Notes: a model not told the origin generated them from the sequence alone. A DNA stretch of 64,000 nucleotides from CAVQGZ01 sp963712175 (GCA_963712175.1 CAVQGZ010000011.1:16482-80481), one strand, 5' to 3'; counted from the stretch's first letter, positions 44,487-54,500 are shown. Made by a program: numbers and translations.

Positions 44487-45383
44487 TCATCGCGTCGACC
44501 CCGCCAGGGCACCGACCGGCTGGGTCTGCGCCTGGACCAGGGCTTCTTCGTCTCCGGCGGAGAGCACGCTGGTCACGCCTGCGCTGCGGCTGAACATGGC
44601 GCGGCGGTTGACCAGGACGGCGGCCACGGCGAGGCCGGCGAAGATGAGCGAGTCGTAGGGCTGGGCGTCGGGCCAGATCGGGTTGTTCATCTGGAAGTGG
44701 TAGATCGCGGCGACGAGGATGCTGCCGCCGGCGGCGTTGAACAGCGGGGTGAGGATGAACGAGATGGACACGACGCCGATGAAGAACACTGGGAACGACC
44801 ACTCGCTGTGCGGTGTGCCGCTCATGAGGAACGCGGGAAGGTGCCAGATGGCCCACAGGGTCGACAGGATCAGGTCGGCGCCGATCGGGCGGAACTTGCG
44901 TTGCAGCAGCGGCAGGGCCACACCTCGCCAGCCGAACTCCTCCATCGGGCCGAGCACCAGCATGAGCAGCAGTGCCGGGAGCACCGTGTACCAGGGGGTG
45001 AACGGGAAGGACAGCGGGCTGCCCTTGATCCACGCCCCGAGGTAGAACGCGACCGGGATCCCGAGAACCAGGTAGGCGGCCCAGCCCAGTGGCATCCGCC
45101 ACAGTGTCAGACGCCGAAGGTAGCTGCGCAGGCCACGCACGCCGTAGTGGCGCAGAACCAGGCCGATGCCGGCGATGGCCGGGGCGTAGACGGCGACGAA
45201 GAACAGCGGATTCGTCAGCCCGACGGGGCCGAAGATCGGCTCGAGCTGGTCGGCGAAGCCGAGAGCGAGAGCGGCCACGCCCCACGACAGCCCAAACGCC
45301 ATCGCGAAGAACGGAATCACCGTGCGGACCGTCATCGGCCTGATCGGTGTGGTGCGGGTTCGGGTGATCTCTGTCGTGACCAT
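44487..45383 (-). CDS. CPBP-family intramembrane metalloprotease, second copy
   Basis: The 298-residue protein has the same motif order as its neighbour: EEFGWRGVALP, LWAIWHLPAF, and a late FQMN where the usual last Asn of the family sits. It has about eight helices. AAAGGCG lies before the ATG. It lies 112 bp downstream of the response regulator gene on the same strand, so the two-component system and the two proteases may form one regulated unit. The substrate is unknown. Confidence 0.85.
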   Translation of the reverse strand: MVTTEITRTRTTPIRPMTVRTVIPFFAMAFGLSWGVAALALGFADQLEPIFGPVGLTNPLFFVAVYAPAIAGIGLVLRHYGVRGLRSYLRRLTLWRMPLGWAAYLVLGIPVAFYLGAWIKGSPLSFPFTPWYTVLPALLLMLVLGPMEEFGWRGVALPLLQRKFRPIGADLILSTLWAIWHLPAFLMSGTPHSEWSFPVFFIGVVSISFILTPLFNAAGGSILVAAIYHFQMNNPIWPDAQPYDSLIFAGLAVAAVLVNRRAMFSRSAGVTSVLSAGDEEALVQAQTQPVGALAGSTR

Positions 45384-45495
45384 GATTCGCCTTTCGTCGG
45401 GTACTCACGAAGCTATGGCGAATCCAGCAGCGGGTCGTCAGACCGGGGGTTGGTTGTCCTCTCCCCCCCAGGGTTGAGTCGGGGATGGTCGGTGC

Positions 45496-46173
45496 TCAGA
45501 AACCGACGTCTTGCCCGCCCGGCTCGACAAGCCCACTCTCGAAGGCGAAGACCACCGCCTGGGCGCGGTCGCGCAGCCCGAGCTTGGTGAACACGCTGTT
45601 GATGTGCGTCTTCACCGTTGCGGAGCCGATGAACAGCTGTTCGGAGATCTCGGTGTTGTTGCAGCCCCGGCCGATCGCGGTGAGCACCTCACGCTCACGA
45701 TCGGTCAGTCGCTCGAGACGAGCGGAGACCGCGGTATCGGCGCCGAGACGTTGGGTGAACCGCTCGATGAGGCGTCTGGTGATGGACGGTGCGAGCAGGG
45801 CTCCACCGTCGGCGACCGTGCGAACCGCGGCGACCAGCTCGGCCCGGGGGATGTCCTTCAGGACGAAGGCACTGGCGCCGGCCTTCATGGCCTGAAATAC
45901 GTACTCGTCGGGATCGAACGTGGTCAGGATGACCACGCGCACCGGCCAGTCCGCCTCAGCCAGGATGCGCCTGGTGGCCTCCAAGCCGTCCATCTCCGGC
46001 ATTCGAATGTCCATGAGGATCACATCTGGCCGGGATGAGCGCGCCACCTCGACCGCCTCGACGCCGGTTCCTGCCTCACCGACCACCTCGACGTCGTTCT
46101 CGTTGTCAAGCACCATGGCCAAGCCCTCGCGGACCAAGACCTGGTCGTCGACCACCACCACACGGATCGTCAT
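45496..46173 (-). CDS. LuxR-family response regulator (NarL type)
   Basis: The 225-residue protein has a receiver domain starting VVVVDDQVLVREGL with the phosphoacceptor D55 in VILMDIRMPEMDG, then a C-terminal LuxR helix-turn-helix with LTDREREVLTAIGRGCNNTEI and ATVKTHINSVFTKLGL. It would be phosphorylated by the histidine kinase whose stop overlaps its start by 4 bp. The target genes are probably the adjacent CPBP proteases, from position only. Confidence 0.9.
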   Translation of the reverse strand: MTIRVVVVDDQVLVREGLAMVLDNENDVEVVGEAGTGVEAVEVARSSRPDVILMDIRMPEMDGLEATRRILAEADWPVRVVILTTFDPDEYVFQAMKAGASAFVLKDIPRAELVAAVRTVADGGALLAPSITRRLIERFTQRLGADTAVSARLERLTDREREVLTAIGRGCNNTEISEQLFIGSATVKTHINSVFTKLGLRDRAQAVVFAFESGLVEPGGQDVGF

Positions 46174-47402
46174 GCCGGCCTCGGCCCTGACGGGATGCGA
46201 GCCATGACCCGGAACCCGCCACCGGGCCGGGGGCCAGCCTCGAAGGTCCCGTCCAGGAGCGCGGCCCGCTCCCGCATCCCCACCAGACCTTGACCAGCTC
46301 CGGGCAACGTCGAGGCGCCCGCCCCCCTGTCGGTCACCTCGATCTCCAGCATCTGGTTGCCGTTCGACACCCGAACCTCGGCCTTCGGGTCGGGCCCGGC
46401 GTGCTTGAGCACGTTGGTGAGGGCCTCCTGCACGATCCGGTACGCGGCGAGATCCACACCCGTAGGGAGACGGTCGGGCACCCCGTCGTTGGACAGGACC
46501 ACGTCCATCCCCGCCTCTCTCATCTCGGCCACAAGGCCAGGGATCTCGGCCAGACCATGGATCGGGGCCAAGCCCTGCCGGCTGGCGTCGGGTCGCAGAA
46601 CGCCGAGGATCTCGCGTAGCTCCTCGAGGGCTCCTCGTCCTTCGTCCTCGACCGCCTTCATCGCCCGAATCGCTCGCTCGGGGTCGCGGACAGCCACCGT
46701 CTGGGCGGCACCAGCCTGAACCGTCATCATGCTCACCCGATGCGCCACCAGGTCGTGCAGCTCGCGAGCGATCCGTGCGCGTTCCTCGTCCACCGCTCTG
46801 CGGGCTTCTGCCGCACGATCCCGCTGCAGGAACTCTGCTCGTTCCTCGACAAGAGCCAGGTACTCCCCTCGACCCCTGACGCGCCGTCCCACGTACCACG
46901 CGGCGAGGACGAGACCCATGGACAACCCGACCACCGAGACCGGCTCGCGCTCGACGAGCAGGTCGTCGGCAACGACCACGACCACCGCCGCAATGACAGC
47001 CAGCAGGCTGGTGCGGTTGTGGGTGATGTACCGGCCCACGCCGTAGAGGGAGACGAAGATCGCGAGCGAGGGTCCCTCGGCCAGACCCATCACGTCCCAC
47101 ACGACCGAAGCGGTCAACGTGGCAGCGAGAACGATCAATGGGCGGCTCCGTCGCCACAGCAGAGCGGTGCTGCTGGCGACAAGGAGCAGGTAGGTGGCAG
47201 CCGGCACTTCGCCGAACATCGACAGGGAGAATTGGCCCGACTCGTCGACGGCGCGGCTGAGGACCCCGATCACCTCGAAGACCAGCACGATGAAGGCGAG
47301 AGCAGCGTCGGATGAGCGTTGCCGCCGAGTGAACGGGCCCCCAGGCGGACGCCTCGGGATCTCCTCGGCCACGGCGGGGCCGGACAGGGTGCCGGTGACC
47401 AT
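46170..47402 (-). CDS. Sensor histidine kinase, HisKA_3/NarX type
   Basis: The 410-residue protein has four to six N-terminal membrane helices (about 28-155), then the dimerisation/phosphoacceptor segment IARELHDLVAHRVS (H216) and an ATPase domain ending GAGQGLVGMRERAALLDG. There is no large extracytoplasmic sensor, so the signal is likely membrane stress or a bound small molecule. ATG at 47402 was chosen because the extension above it is non-coding in appearance. It overlaps the response regulator gene by 4 bp. Confidence 0.88.
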   Translation of the reverse strand: MVTGTLSGPAVAEEIPRRPPGGPFTRRQRSSDAALAFIVLVFEVIGVLSRAVDESGQFSLSMFGEVPAATYLLLVASSTALLWRRSRPLIVLAATLTASVVWDVMGLAEGPSLAIFVSLYGVGRYITHNRTSLLAVIAAVVVVVADDLLVEREPVSVVGLSMGLVLAAWYVGRRVRGRGEYLALVEERAEFLQRDRAAEARRAVDEERARIARELHDLVAHRVSMMTVQAGAAQTVAVRDPERAIRAMKAVEDEGRGALEELREILGVLRPDASRQGLAPIHGLAEIPGLVAEMREAGMDVVLSNDGVPDRLPTGVDLAAYRIVQEALTNVLKHAGPDPKAEVRVSNGNQMLEIEVTDRGAGASTLPGAGQGLVGMRERAALLDGTFEAGPRPGGGFRVMARIPSGPRPA

Positions 47403-47565
47403 CACCAGATGGTGGCACAGCGACCGCGTAGGCGAAGGCTCGCTCCGCCTCTGCGAGACACCGTCCGCCCCGGGCGCTTGCCGGACGATGGGTGCCCAGT
47501 CGGTGCTACGGACTCCGTCCAAGGTGCTCTTCCCTCGGTGCCGTGGGGTTGCGACGCTTGTGGGC

Positions 47566-48156
47566 ATGACTACGAGCGAGTCGAGGAGCGCTGCCTCTAC
47601 CGAGGACAGTCCGTTCAGGGGTCTGGGCTGGGTGCTGCCCGTCTATGACCTGATGACCGCCGCGATGCGGATCGCCGCTGCGGACGAGGAACTGCTGGCC
47701 CATGCAAACCTCCAGCCGGCGCACCGGGTGCTCGACGTCGGCTGCGGCACCGGAAGACTTACCCTGCAAGCAGGGCAGGACCATCCGCAGGCGACCATCG
47801 TGGGGCTCGACCCCGACCCGGCCGCCCTGGAGCGCGCCCGTAGGAAGGCCCGAGCCCGAGGGGTGGCGGTGAGGTTCGACCTCGGCTACGCCGGGTCCCT
47901 GGCCTACGCCGACGAGTCCATCGACCGCGTGCTGTCGGCGTTCGTGATCCACCACCTGATCGGTGAGGAACGATCTCGCGCTCTCACCGAGATGCGGCGC
48001 GTGCTCGCCCCGAACGGGTCGGTGCACCTGATCGACTTCGGGTCCGGTGATGACCTGGCCATCGACCTGCAGCATGCCGGCTTCACCACCGGCGCTCTCA
48101 CCCGGCTGACGTCTTGCCTCACTCCGCGCATGACCATCATCGACGCCCGACGCTGA
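47566..48156 (+). CDS. SAM-dependent methyltransferase
   Basis: The 196-residue protein has the SAM-binding motif VLDVGCGTGRL, then IVGLDPDP, FDLGYAGSLAYADESIDRVL and the post-motif HHLIGEERSRAL, giving a class I methyltransferase (Methyltransf_11/25 type). The substrate is unknown. It is divergent from the histidine kinase and its 3' end overlaps the GH3 gene's 3' end by 20 bp. Confidence 0.8.
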   Translation: MTTSESRSAASTEDSPFRGLGWVLPVYDLMTAAMRIAAADEELLAHANLQPAHRVLDVGCGTGRLTLQAGQDHPQATIVGLDPDPAALERARRKARARGVAVRFDLGYAGSLAYADESIDRVLSAFVIHHLIGEERSRALTEMRRVLAPNGSVHLIDFGSGDDLAIDLQHAGFTTGALTRLTSCLTPRMTIIDARR

Positions 48157-50512
48157 CCCGATACGAGGGTGGATGTCTCGTCATGACGGATCGCGCCGAC
48201 GTTGTCATGACCCGAGCCCCCGTCAGCCTGCGCACTTCGCCGGTTATCTCGAAGCGAGCGTCCAGACGGATGTCTTCGCACGAGCGGCCGACCGAGAGGG
48301 TGAACCATCCGGGCTCGACGATACGTACCCCGTCGAGCCCTGTGAAGGACGTTCGCTCGGCGTGGACGACGAAGGTCACCCGCTGCTCCGCCTGCGCCGG
48401 GACCGGCGTGCGCAGGTATCCGATCAGCTCGCGAACCGGGCGAACGACCTGTGCGACCTCGTCGCTCAGGTAGAGCTGGACAACCTCGTGGGCATCGACG
48501 CTGCCGGTGTTGCGCACCGTGGCCGACAGCTCGATCTGGCCCGCTGTGTCGATGCGCCCAGTGCTGAGCTCGAGATCGCTGTACTCGAACGCGGTGTAGG
48601 TGAGGCCGTGGCCGAAGGGGAACAGGGGGCTAGGGTCGAGGTTGGAGATGCCTTCGTTGTTGCGCCCCAGCAAGGGAGCCAGGTAGGTACTGGGCTGGTC
48701 TCCCGTCATGGCGGGGACACCTACCGGGAGCCTCCCGGACGGGGGTACCGCACCGGAGAGCACGCCGGCGATAGCGGCTGCCCCGTCCTGGCCCGGCATG
48801 AACGCTTGGACGATCGCGCTGCACCGGTCGGCGAAGGCGCCCAATGCATACGGTCGCCCTGAGATGACCACGAGCACGACGGGCGTACCGGTGCTCAGCA
48901 CAGCCTCGACGAGTTCTGCCTGGATGCCGGGAAGCGACAGGTCGGGCGCATCACTGCCCTCACCGGACGTGCCAGCGCCGAACAGCCCGGCCACATCGCC
49001 CACGGCGACGACGCACACGTCGCACGACTCAGCGAGGGACACAGCTGCCGGCAGCCCGGAGCGGTCCACCTCTCTGATCGGCACTCCGGTGGCGTGCTCG
49101 ATCGCCGCTTCTGGGAGCTCCGCTCGCAGCGCGTCGATCAGGGTGGGTACCTCGATCCCCAAGCCTGCACCCGGGTAGTGCGCCAAGACGTGGTTGGCGA
49201 AGGAGTAGCAGCCGAGCATCGTCCGCGGGTCGGAAGCACAAGGACCGACCACGGCCACTGCTTGGCGGGGCGAACTCAGGGGCAGCACTCCGTCGTTGCT
49301 CAGCAGGACAATGGACTCCTCCGCCAGGACGCGGGCGAGGCCCCGGTTGTGCGGGCTGTCCAGATCGACGCCGCCGCCGGCATCCGGGCTTGGGACGGCC
49401 GACCAGTCCGGGTCGAGCATGCCCAGCTCGATCTTCTGCTGTAGGACTCGGCCAGCGGCACGGTCGACGATCGCCTCCTCCAGCGTGCCCGACTCCACGA
49501 GGTCGGCCAGCCGTGCGAAGGCGTCCGTCTCCGGCAGCTCGATATCGATGCCGGCGCGCAGGGCCACCGCGCCGGAGGATGCGCGGTCGGGGGTCACCCT
49601 GTGCATGAGGTCCAGAAACGGTACCGCCCAGTAGTCGGAGACGACGGTCCCCTCGAAGCCCCACAGATGGCGCAAGAGAGCAGTGAGCAGGTAGCCGTGA
49701 GCGGCTGCGGGGATCCCGTCGAGGTCGGCGTAGGAGTTCATGACCGATCCCGCCCGGCCGAGCCTGACAGCCATCTCGAAGGGAGGCAGGATCACGTCGT
49801 TGAGCTCGCGGACGCCGATGGACACAGGCGCGTGGTTGCGCGCACCCTTCGACGCGGAGTAGCCGGCGAAGTGCTTGAGGGTGGCGATCACGCCTGCGCT
49901 TTGGATTCCCTCCACGTAGGCGGTTCCCAGGGTTGCGACCAGGTAGGGGTCCTCGCCGATGCACTCCTCCACGCGGCCCCATCGGTAGTCACGGACCACA
50001 TCCAGCACCGGGGCCAACCCCTGGTGGACTCCCACGGCCGCCATGTCGGAGCCGATGGCGGCCGCCATCCGGCGGACGAGATCCGGGTCGAACGTCGCTC
50101 CCCATGCGATGGGGGCCGGATATGTCGTCGCTCCGAGGGTGGTGAACCCGGTGAGGCACTCCTCGTGCAGGATCGCCGGGATCCCCAACCTGCTGCTCGT
50201 CGCCGTCTCTTGCAGGCTCAACACCCGCTCACCCCCAGCCACCGGGTCCAGCGGCGCTGTGCCGAAGACGCGAGTGACGTGGCCCAGTCCGTGGGCCATG
50301 GCCTCCTCCGGCGTGCGCTGCCCGACCTGGAATGCATGCTCCATGGGGGCGACCTCCCGGTGGTCGGAGGAGATGCCCGCTGGTGCGGCCTGCGGCCAGT
50401 AGCTGCCCAGCTGAGCAATCTTCTCAGGCAGGCTCATCTGCTCAAGTAGTGCCTGCACCCGAGTGGCTGTGTCACACAGCGGGTCGCGCCACCGATCCTC
50501 CGGCGAGGTCAT
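48137..50512 (-). CDS. Glycoside hydrolase family 3 beta-glucosidase
   Basis: The 791-residue protein has the two-domain GH3 layout: a TIM barrel with HEECLTGFTTLGATTYPAPI near residue 116, KHFAGYSASKGARNHAPV and the nucleophile D293 in GTVVSDYWAV, a C-terminal alpha/beta sandwich and a final fibronectin-like domain (DAHEVVQLYLSDEVAQ). There is no signal peptide. It would release glucose or xylose from oligosaccharides in the cytoplasm. The SD is weak. It overlaps the methyltransferase gene at its 3' end. Confidence 0.88.
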   Translation of the reverse strand: MTSPEDRWRDPLCDTATRVQALLEQMSLPEKIAQLGSYWPQAAPAGISSDHREVAPMEHAFQVGQRTPEEAMAHGLGHVTRVFGTAPLDPVAGGERVLSLQETATSSRLGIPAILHEECLTGFTTLGATTYPAPIAWGATFDPDLVRRMAAAIGSDMAAVGVHQGLAPVLDVVRDYRWGRVEECIGEDPYLVATLGTAYVEGIQSAGVIATLKHFAGYSASKGARNHAPVSIGVRELNDVILPPFEMAVRLGRAGSVMNSYADLDGIPAAAHGYLLTALLRHLWGFEGTVVSDYWAVPFLDLMHRVTPDRASSGAVALRAGIDIELPETDAFARLADLVESGTLEEAIVDRAAGRVLQQKIELGMLDPDWSAVPSPDAGGGVDLDSPHNRGLARVLAEESIVLLSNDGVLPLSSPRQAVAVVGPCASDPRTMLGCYSFANHVLAHYPGAGLGIEVPTLIDALRAELPEAAIEHATGVPIREVDRSGLPAAVSLAESCDVCVVAVGDVAGLFGAGTSGEGSDAPDLSLPGIQAELVEAVLSTGTPVVLVVISGRPYALGAFADRCSAIVQAFMPGQDGAAAIAGVLSGAVPPSGRLPVGVPAMTGDQPSTYLAPLLGRNNEGISNLDPSPLFPFGHGLTYTAFEYSDLELSTGRIDTAGQIELSATVRNTGSVDAHEVVQLYLSDEVAQVVRPVRELIGYLRTPVPAQAEQRVTFVVHAERTSFTGLDGVRIVEPGWFTLSVGRSCEDIRLDARFEITGEVRRLTGARVMTTSARSVMTRHPPSYRVSVGRR

Positions 50513-50691
50513 GTCGCAAAGGATGGCACTCGAGAGGGCACCAACGCCTGACCGTTCGACCAGCCCGGGGCATCGAAGTCCACGCCTGGCTGTCTGTGAG
50601 CCGTGCAGATGCCAACTGTCCCCGGCGATGACCTTCGCCTCTTGCGCGGTGTGGTTGAGCGCCCACGTTGGGAGTGACGGAAGGAGGCGTC

Positions 50692-51189
50692 ATGAGTACG
50701 CAGACACAGGTGCCGACGCCGGCTGAGCAGACGGGCGGATCTCGGCACACGAGCTGGCTCCTGGTGGTGATCGTGGGGATTGTTGCGGCCGCCGTAGGGC
50801 TGGGCGCTGGCTACCTGCTCTTCAACCCGGCGACGGCGGATGTCGATGACGAGGTGGAGGCCCTGGTCGACAACTACATCGCGGCAATCGACGCTGGGGA
50901 CGCCGATGCTGCCCTGGCACTGATGGAAGAGGATGCGTGGTTCTTCGGCCGGGACGTCAGTAGCGTATCGGCGGAGTTGTTCGCCCGGTCGTTCGAGAGC
51001 TTCCCCTTCAGCGGCAATGTCACCATGGTCGGCGAGCCGATGGTCGTCGGAGAGTTCGGTCGCTACGACATCGCGCTGACCGTCGCCGCGGAGAATCGCG
51101 AGAACGAGGCGCTGTGGGTCATCAGCATCTGGGACCGCTTCGGCGAAGGTCTCAAGATCGGCGGCATCGATGACACGGCCCGCCAGTAG
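50692..51189 (+). CDS. Membrane-anchored protein with NTF2-like domain
   Basis: The 165-residue protein has one membrane helix (about 24-46) and a 110-residue extracytoplasmic domain: VEALVDNYIAAIDAGDADAA, then ALMEEDAWFFGRDVSS and later ENEALWVISIWDRFG. This is the helix-strand pattern of NTF2/SnoaL-like domains, which often form small ligand-binding or dimerising units. AAGGAGG lies before the ATG. The function is unknown. Confidence 0.7.
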   Translation: MSTQTQVPTPAEQTGGSRHTSWLLVVIVGIVAAAVGLGAGYLLFNPATADVDDEVEALVDNYIAAIDAGDADAALALMEEDAWFFGRDVSSVSAELFARSFESFPFSGNVTMVGEPMVVGEFGRYDIALTVAAENRENEALWVISIWDRFGEGLKIGGIDDTARQ

Positions 51190-51272
51190 GTGTACCCGGC
51201 AGGGACGTTGGTGACGTTCCCGGTGGGGTGAAGGGAGGGCCCTCCGCAGATGGTGGGCCTTGTCGTTGGCCC

Positions 51273-51416
51273 ATGGCCTTCGACCGGATCATCCGCTCGG
51301 TAGACGTCATGGGCGGGAAGCCCTGCATCCGCAGTACCCACGGCACCGTCGGCACGACCGTCGGTCTGATCACCACCGGTTCCACGGTGGACGACGTCAC
51401 CACCGCCTACCCATAG
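51273..51416 (+). pseudogene. Truncated duplicate of a DUF433 antitoxin gene
   Basis: Forty-seven codons starting MAFDRIIRSVDVMGGKPCIR closely match the intact DUF433 gene at 57473 (MAFDRITRSVDVMGGKPCIR), but a TAG follows TTAYP where the intact gene continues with 28 more residues. The similarity also includes about 20 bp upstream of the ATG (gtgggcc...tcgttggccc). No toxin gene follows. It is a decayed copy, 6.2 kb from the intact one. Confidence 0.8.
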
Positions 51417-51689
51417 CCTGGTGGTGCCTCTCCGTCAGGACTGACACAACAGCCCTGCCACTAAGTCTGACGCGCAACAACGCCCGCCCTCGGCTGGCCG
51501 ACCCGACCCACGGGGCGTGGTCGATCGACGCCAGGTCGACGACCGACTTGGGCAGGCCAGCGAACCCGCCCTGCGCGAACAGGCCGCCATCGCCCTGGTC
51601 AACAAGGGGGCTGGGTTGGCGGCTCGGGGCGACGGACTCAGGGCCGCCGCAGGCTGGCGACGAGCTCTTGACGAGCACCCCTCCAATGC

Positions 51690-51879
51690 GACGACTGTCC
51701 CCCTGGGAGGGTGGTCGAACACGACGCGGGTACCGGTCCCCTCCGGCTCGAACGTGTAGGTGAACTACCCGCCGAGCACGTTCCCGGCCAGCGACCCGCG
51801 GGTGTCGTCGACGATGCGTCGGTACGGCACCACCTCGGTGTACCGGCCGTCGATGTCGACCTCGACCCCGGCCACCTGG
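51690..51879 (-). pseudogene. Remnant of an SRPBCC (polyketide cyclase/START-like) gene
   Basis: The minus strand reads VAGVEVDIDGRYTEVVPYRR and, after a stop codon TAG at about 51764, FTYTFEPEGTGTRVVFDHPP. This is the pattern of an SRPBCC domain (a strand, then (T/W)-x-Y-x-F-x-P-E-G-x-G-T-R-V), and the Trp usually placed before it appears to have become TAG. No start or downstream part is intact. The 570-bp gap around it (51417-51984) holds no other gene that I can support. Confidence 0.5.
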
Positions 51880-51984
51880 TGCCCATGGGCACCTCCTCAC
51901 GCCCGTCCTTCCCGCCTGCCAGCGGGCTCGCTTCGGATGCGGACGGCCAGGACCGAACGGACCCGAGGGAGGGCAGAGAAGCGG

Positions 51985-53853
51985 CTATGGGAGGGCGGCG
52001 ATCCGGCCCTCGCCTCCCTCCGGGTAGTCGGCGGCCGAGATCAGCCCGCCGAGGCCGTCCTCGATGAACGACTGCAGCGTCTGCTGGTACGTCCGCCCCA
52101 GGGTGGTGAACGGCAGGCCTCGGAACGGGTACTGGTCACCGCCACGGGCGAGGAAGTCCGAGGTGGCCACCGTGACCGGCGGGCCCGGCACCACTGACCC
52201 GCTGCTCACCAGGTCCGTGCCGTCGTCGAGCACGGCCGACTCGATGCGCGTGCCCGGCGTGACTACGTTCCCGTCGCCGTCGATGACCTGCCCTGTGCCG
52301 CTCGCCGACCACTCGACGCTGAGCCCCGAGACCTGGGCGAACCGGCCGCTCCCGCACAGCGGGTTCACGGTGAAGTCGGCCAGCTGGGTGCAGGCCACGG
52401 TGTTCTCGAGGATCTCCTTGAACTGGTCCCGCGGCACGTCCGGCACGACGCTGATGAAGTTGGGGAACGGCGCGATCCCGAAGGTGTCCAACGCGGTGAT
52501 GTCGCCGGCCGGGATCACCGTGTTGTTCCGGATCCCGCCACCGTTCTGCAGCGCGATGTCGGGAACCGGTACGCCGAAGGAGGCGGCGGCCTGCTCGCCC
52601 CACCACTTCTGGGAGTCGGCCACTAGGTTGCCCAGGTTCGTCTCGACGGACCGGACGCTGCCGCGCAGGCCGTCGAGGGCGACCTCGGACGTGCCGACCA
52701 CGTCGGAGGCGAGCTCCTGCAGACCGGCAACCACCGGGTCCACGACGCGTTCCTGTACCCGCGGATCGGGCTCGACCGTGTCGTTGCAGGGCGTCGTGTC
52801 GTTGCAGGTACCGGTCGCGACCCGGACCGGCCCGGACCGGTCCGCGTCGACCTCGACAACGTTCCCGGCCTTGTCGAAGCCGACGACGAGCCGCCCGAGG
52901 TACTTGTAGTCACCGGAGGTCGTGACGACCGGCACCGAGGTGCCGTCGCTGTCAGTGGCCGTCTGGGGGTACTCCCCGTAGACGGCCCCCGCGTCCCCCG
53001 GGATGAGCAGGTCGTCGGGGTTGGCGAGCAACTCGTCACCACCGCCGGCGATCACGACGTCGACGCCGTCCACCATCGACACGAGCTCGATCTCGTTGCT
53101 GATGTTCTGCAGGTGGCTGGCAAGGATGATCTTGGTGACCCCACGTGACTCGAGCGCGTCCACCTCAGCCTGGACGATCGCTGCGAGGTCGTCGGACACC
53201 ACAACGTTGCGTGGGGAGGAGACGAACGGGAGGTTCGGCGTCTCAAGGCCGACCACCCCGATGGACTCGCCGCGCTCCCGAACGACGGTGCTGGCAGAGA
53301 TGACTCCGGCGTCGACGTAGGCCTGCAGGCGCGCCTCTCCACTGAAGTCGAGGTTGGCGCTGACGTAGGGCGGCGGGTCCTGGTAGCCGTCGATGAAGTC
53401 GGCCAGCACGTCCGGGCCGAAGTCGAAGTCGTGGTTGCCGAGGGCCACCGCGTCGTACCCGATCAGCTCCATGGCGATGGTGTCGTAGAACGGCACGCCG
53501 TCCTGCAGGCCGACGTTGAACTCAGGCCCGGCGAGGAAGTTGTCTCCTGAGGAGATCATCACCTCGCCGCGCTTGGCTCCTCGCTGGGGCCAGGGCCCGG
53601 TCGTGGCGCTCGCGCGCAGTTGGTCGACCAGCGCGGTGAACCGTGCCGCACCCCCGAAGTCCTCCTGCCCTGCCCCGGCATTCACCACCTGGGACTCGCC
53701 GTCGTTGTTGTGCAGCACCGTCAGCCAGAAGTCCACCCTCGGCTCGGGCTTCTTGGCGACGGCCGAGCCGACGCCAAGTCCGGCCACGAGGGCCGAGGCC
53801 AGCAGCACGAGAGCAAGAGCCCGGACGCTCCGGGCGACAGGGGACGATCGCAC
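51985..53853 (-). CDS. Secreted 5'-nucleotidase / metallophosphatase
   Basis: The 622-residue protein has an N-terminal signal peptide (LALVLLASALVAGLGVGSAVA). The metallophosphatase domain holds HNNDGES, SSGDNFLAGPEF and ALGNHDFDFGPD, and the 5'-nucleotidase C-terminal domain holds LGNLVADSQKWW and ALQNGGGIRN. The enzyme would remove phosphate from extracellular nucleotides. GTG at 53853 is chosen because GAGGAG lies 7 nt upstream. The open frame to 53889 uses a TTG and lacks an SD. Confidence 0.9.
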   Translation of the reverse strand: MRSSPVARSVRALALVLLASALVAGLGVGSAVAKKPEPRVDFWLTVLHNNDGESQVVNAGAGQEDFGGAARFTALVDQLRASATTGPWPQRGAKRGEVMISSGDNFLAGPEFNVGLQDGVPFYDTIAMELIGYDAVALGNHDFDFGPDVLADFIDGYQDPPPYVSANLDFSGEARLQAYVDAGVISASTVVRERGESIGVVGLETPNLPFVSSPRNVVVSDDLAAIVQAEVDALESRGVTKIILASHLQNISNEIELVSMVDGVDVVIAGGGDELLANPDDLLIPGDAGAVYGEYPQTATDSDGTSVPVVTTSGDYKYLGRLVVGFDKAGNVVEVDADRSGPVRVATGTCNDTTPCNDTVEPDPRVQERVVDPVVAGLQELASDVVGTSEVALDGLRGSVRSVETNLGNLVADSQKWWGEQAAASFGVPVPDIALQNGGGIRNNTVIPAGDITALDTFGIAPFPNFISVVPDVPRDQFKEILENTVACTQLADFTVNPLCGSGRFAQVSGLSVEWSASGTGQVIDGDGNVVTPGTRIESAVLDDGTDLVSSGSVVPGPPVTVATSDFLARGGDQYPFRGLPFTTLGRTYQQTLQSFIEDGLGGLISAADYPEGGEGRIAALP

Positions 53854-53913
53854 GACGGCACTCCTCACGGTTTCGGTATTCACGGTCAACGTAGCCGCGT
53901 ACGTCGCCCCCGC

Positions 53914-54399
53914 TCAAGCGAATGCCGACTGAGCCGAGCCGTTCTGGCTCCTCGGTGACGAGGTCGGACTCGGCGGGCAAGACCCCGGCATCGAGGTCGG
54001 AGTCGTAGCCGAGGTGGAGCTGGTGCGCGGTGGTGCGGCAGCCAGGTCGTCAGGCGCGTCGAAGGTCACCCAGCCCGACGCCCTCACCCTGTACGTGGCC
54101 ATGGCACCGTCCCTCCGTCTCCCGCTCGAGACCAGCGTCGGGCGGGCCCCCCGTTGAAGACCTCTGCGCGACAGCCCGACGACGACCAGAGCGAGCCCGA
54201 CGACTGCCAACCCCAGAGCGGGCGGCGCTGCCGGGACCCCGCCGATCCCCGCCCCACCGGCGCTGGCCTGTCCCGAGCCGGCCATCCCGACGACGTTAGC
54301 GACGAGCAGTTCCACGGAACCCGCTCCAGCCAGCACACCACCGAGACCTACGGGCGTGCGGGCCGCCGCAGTGGCAGACGACCGGTCGGGCTCCCCCAC
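53914..54399 (-). CDS. Doubtful membrane protein with possible frameshift
   Basis: The frame encodes 161 residues with two hydrophobic segments (about 19-42 and 57-76), ending in a soluble part that begins MATYRVRASGWVTFDAPDDL. After DDLAAAPP the composition becomes Ser/Thr/Pro rich, and the neighbouring frame reads like protein instead (QLHLGYDSDLDAGVLPAESD). A one-base shift near 54030 may have damaged the gene. That second frame runs on into the 5'-nucleotidase without a stop, so the reading is weak. Confidence 0.35.
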   Translation of the reverse strand: MGEPDRSSATAAARTPVGLGGVLAGAGSVELLVANVVGMAGSGQASAGGAGIGGVPAAPPALGLAVVGLALVVVGLSRRGLQRGARPTLVSSGRRRDGAMATYRVRASGWVTFDAPDDLAAAPPRTSSTSATTPTSMPGSCPPSPTSSPRSQNGSAQSAFA

Positions 54400-54500
54400 C
54401 GTTTCCTCAGAAGCATCACCTCTTCATGAGCGAGGGGGTTTGACGGCACCGGCTCCACGCCCGCCATGGTGCTCGTCGGCGTCCACCGCGCTCCCGCGTC

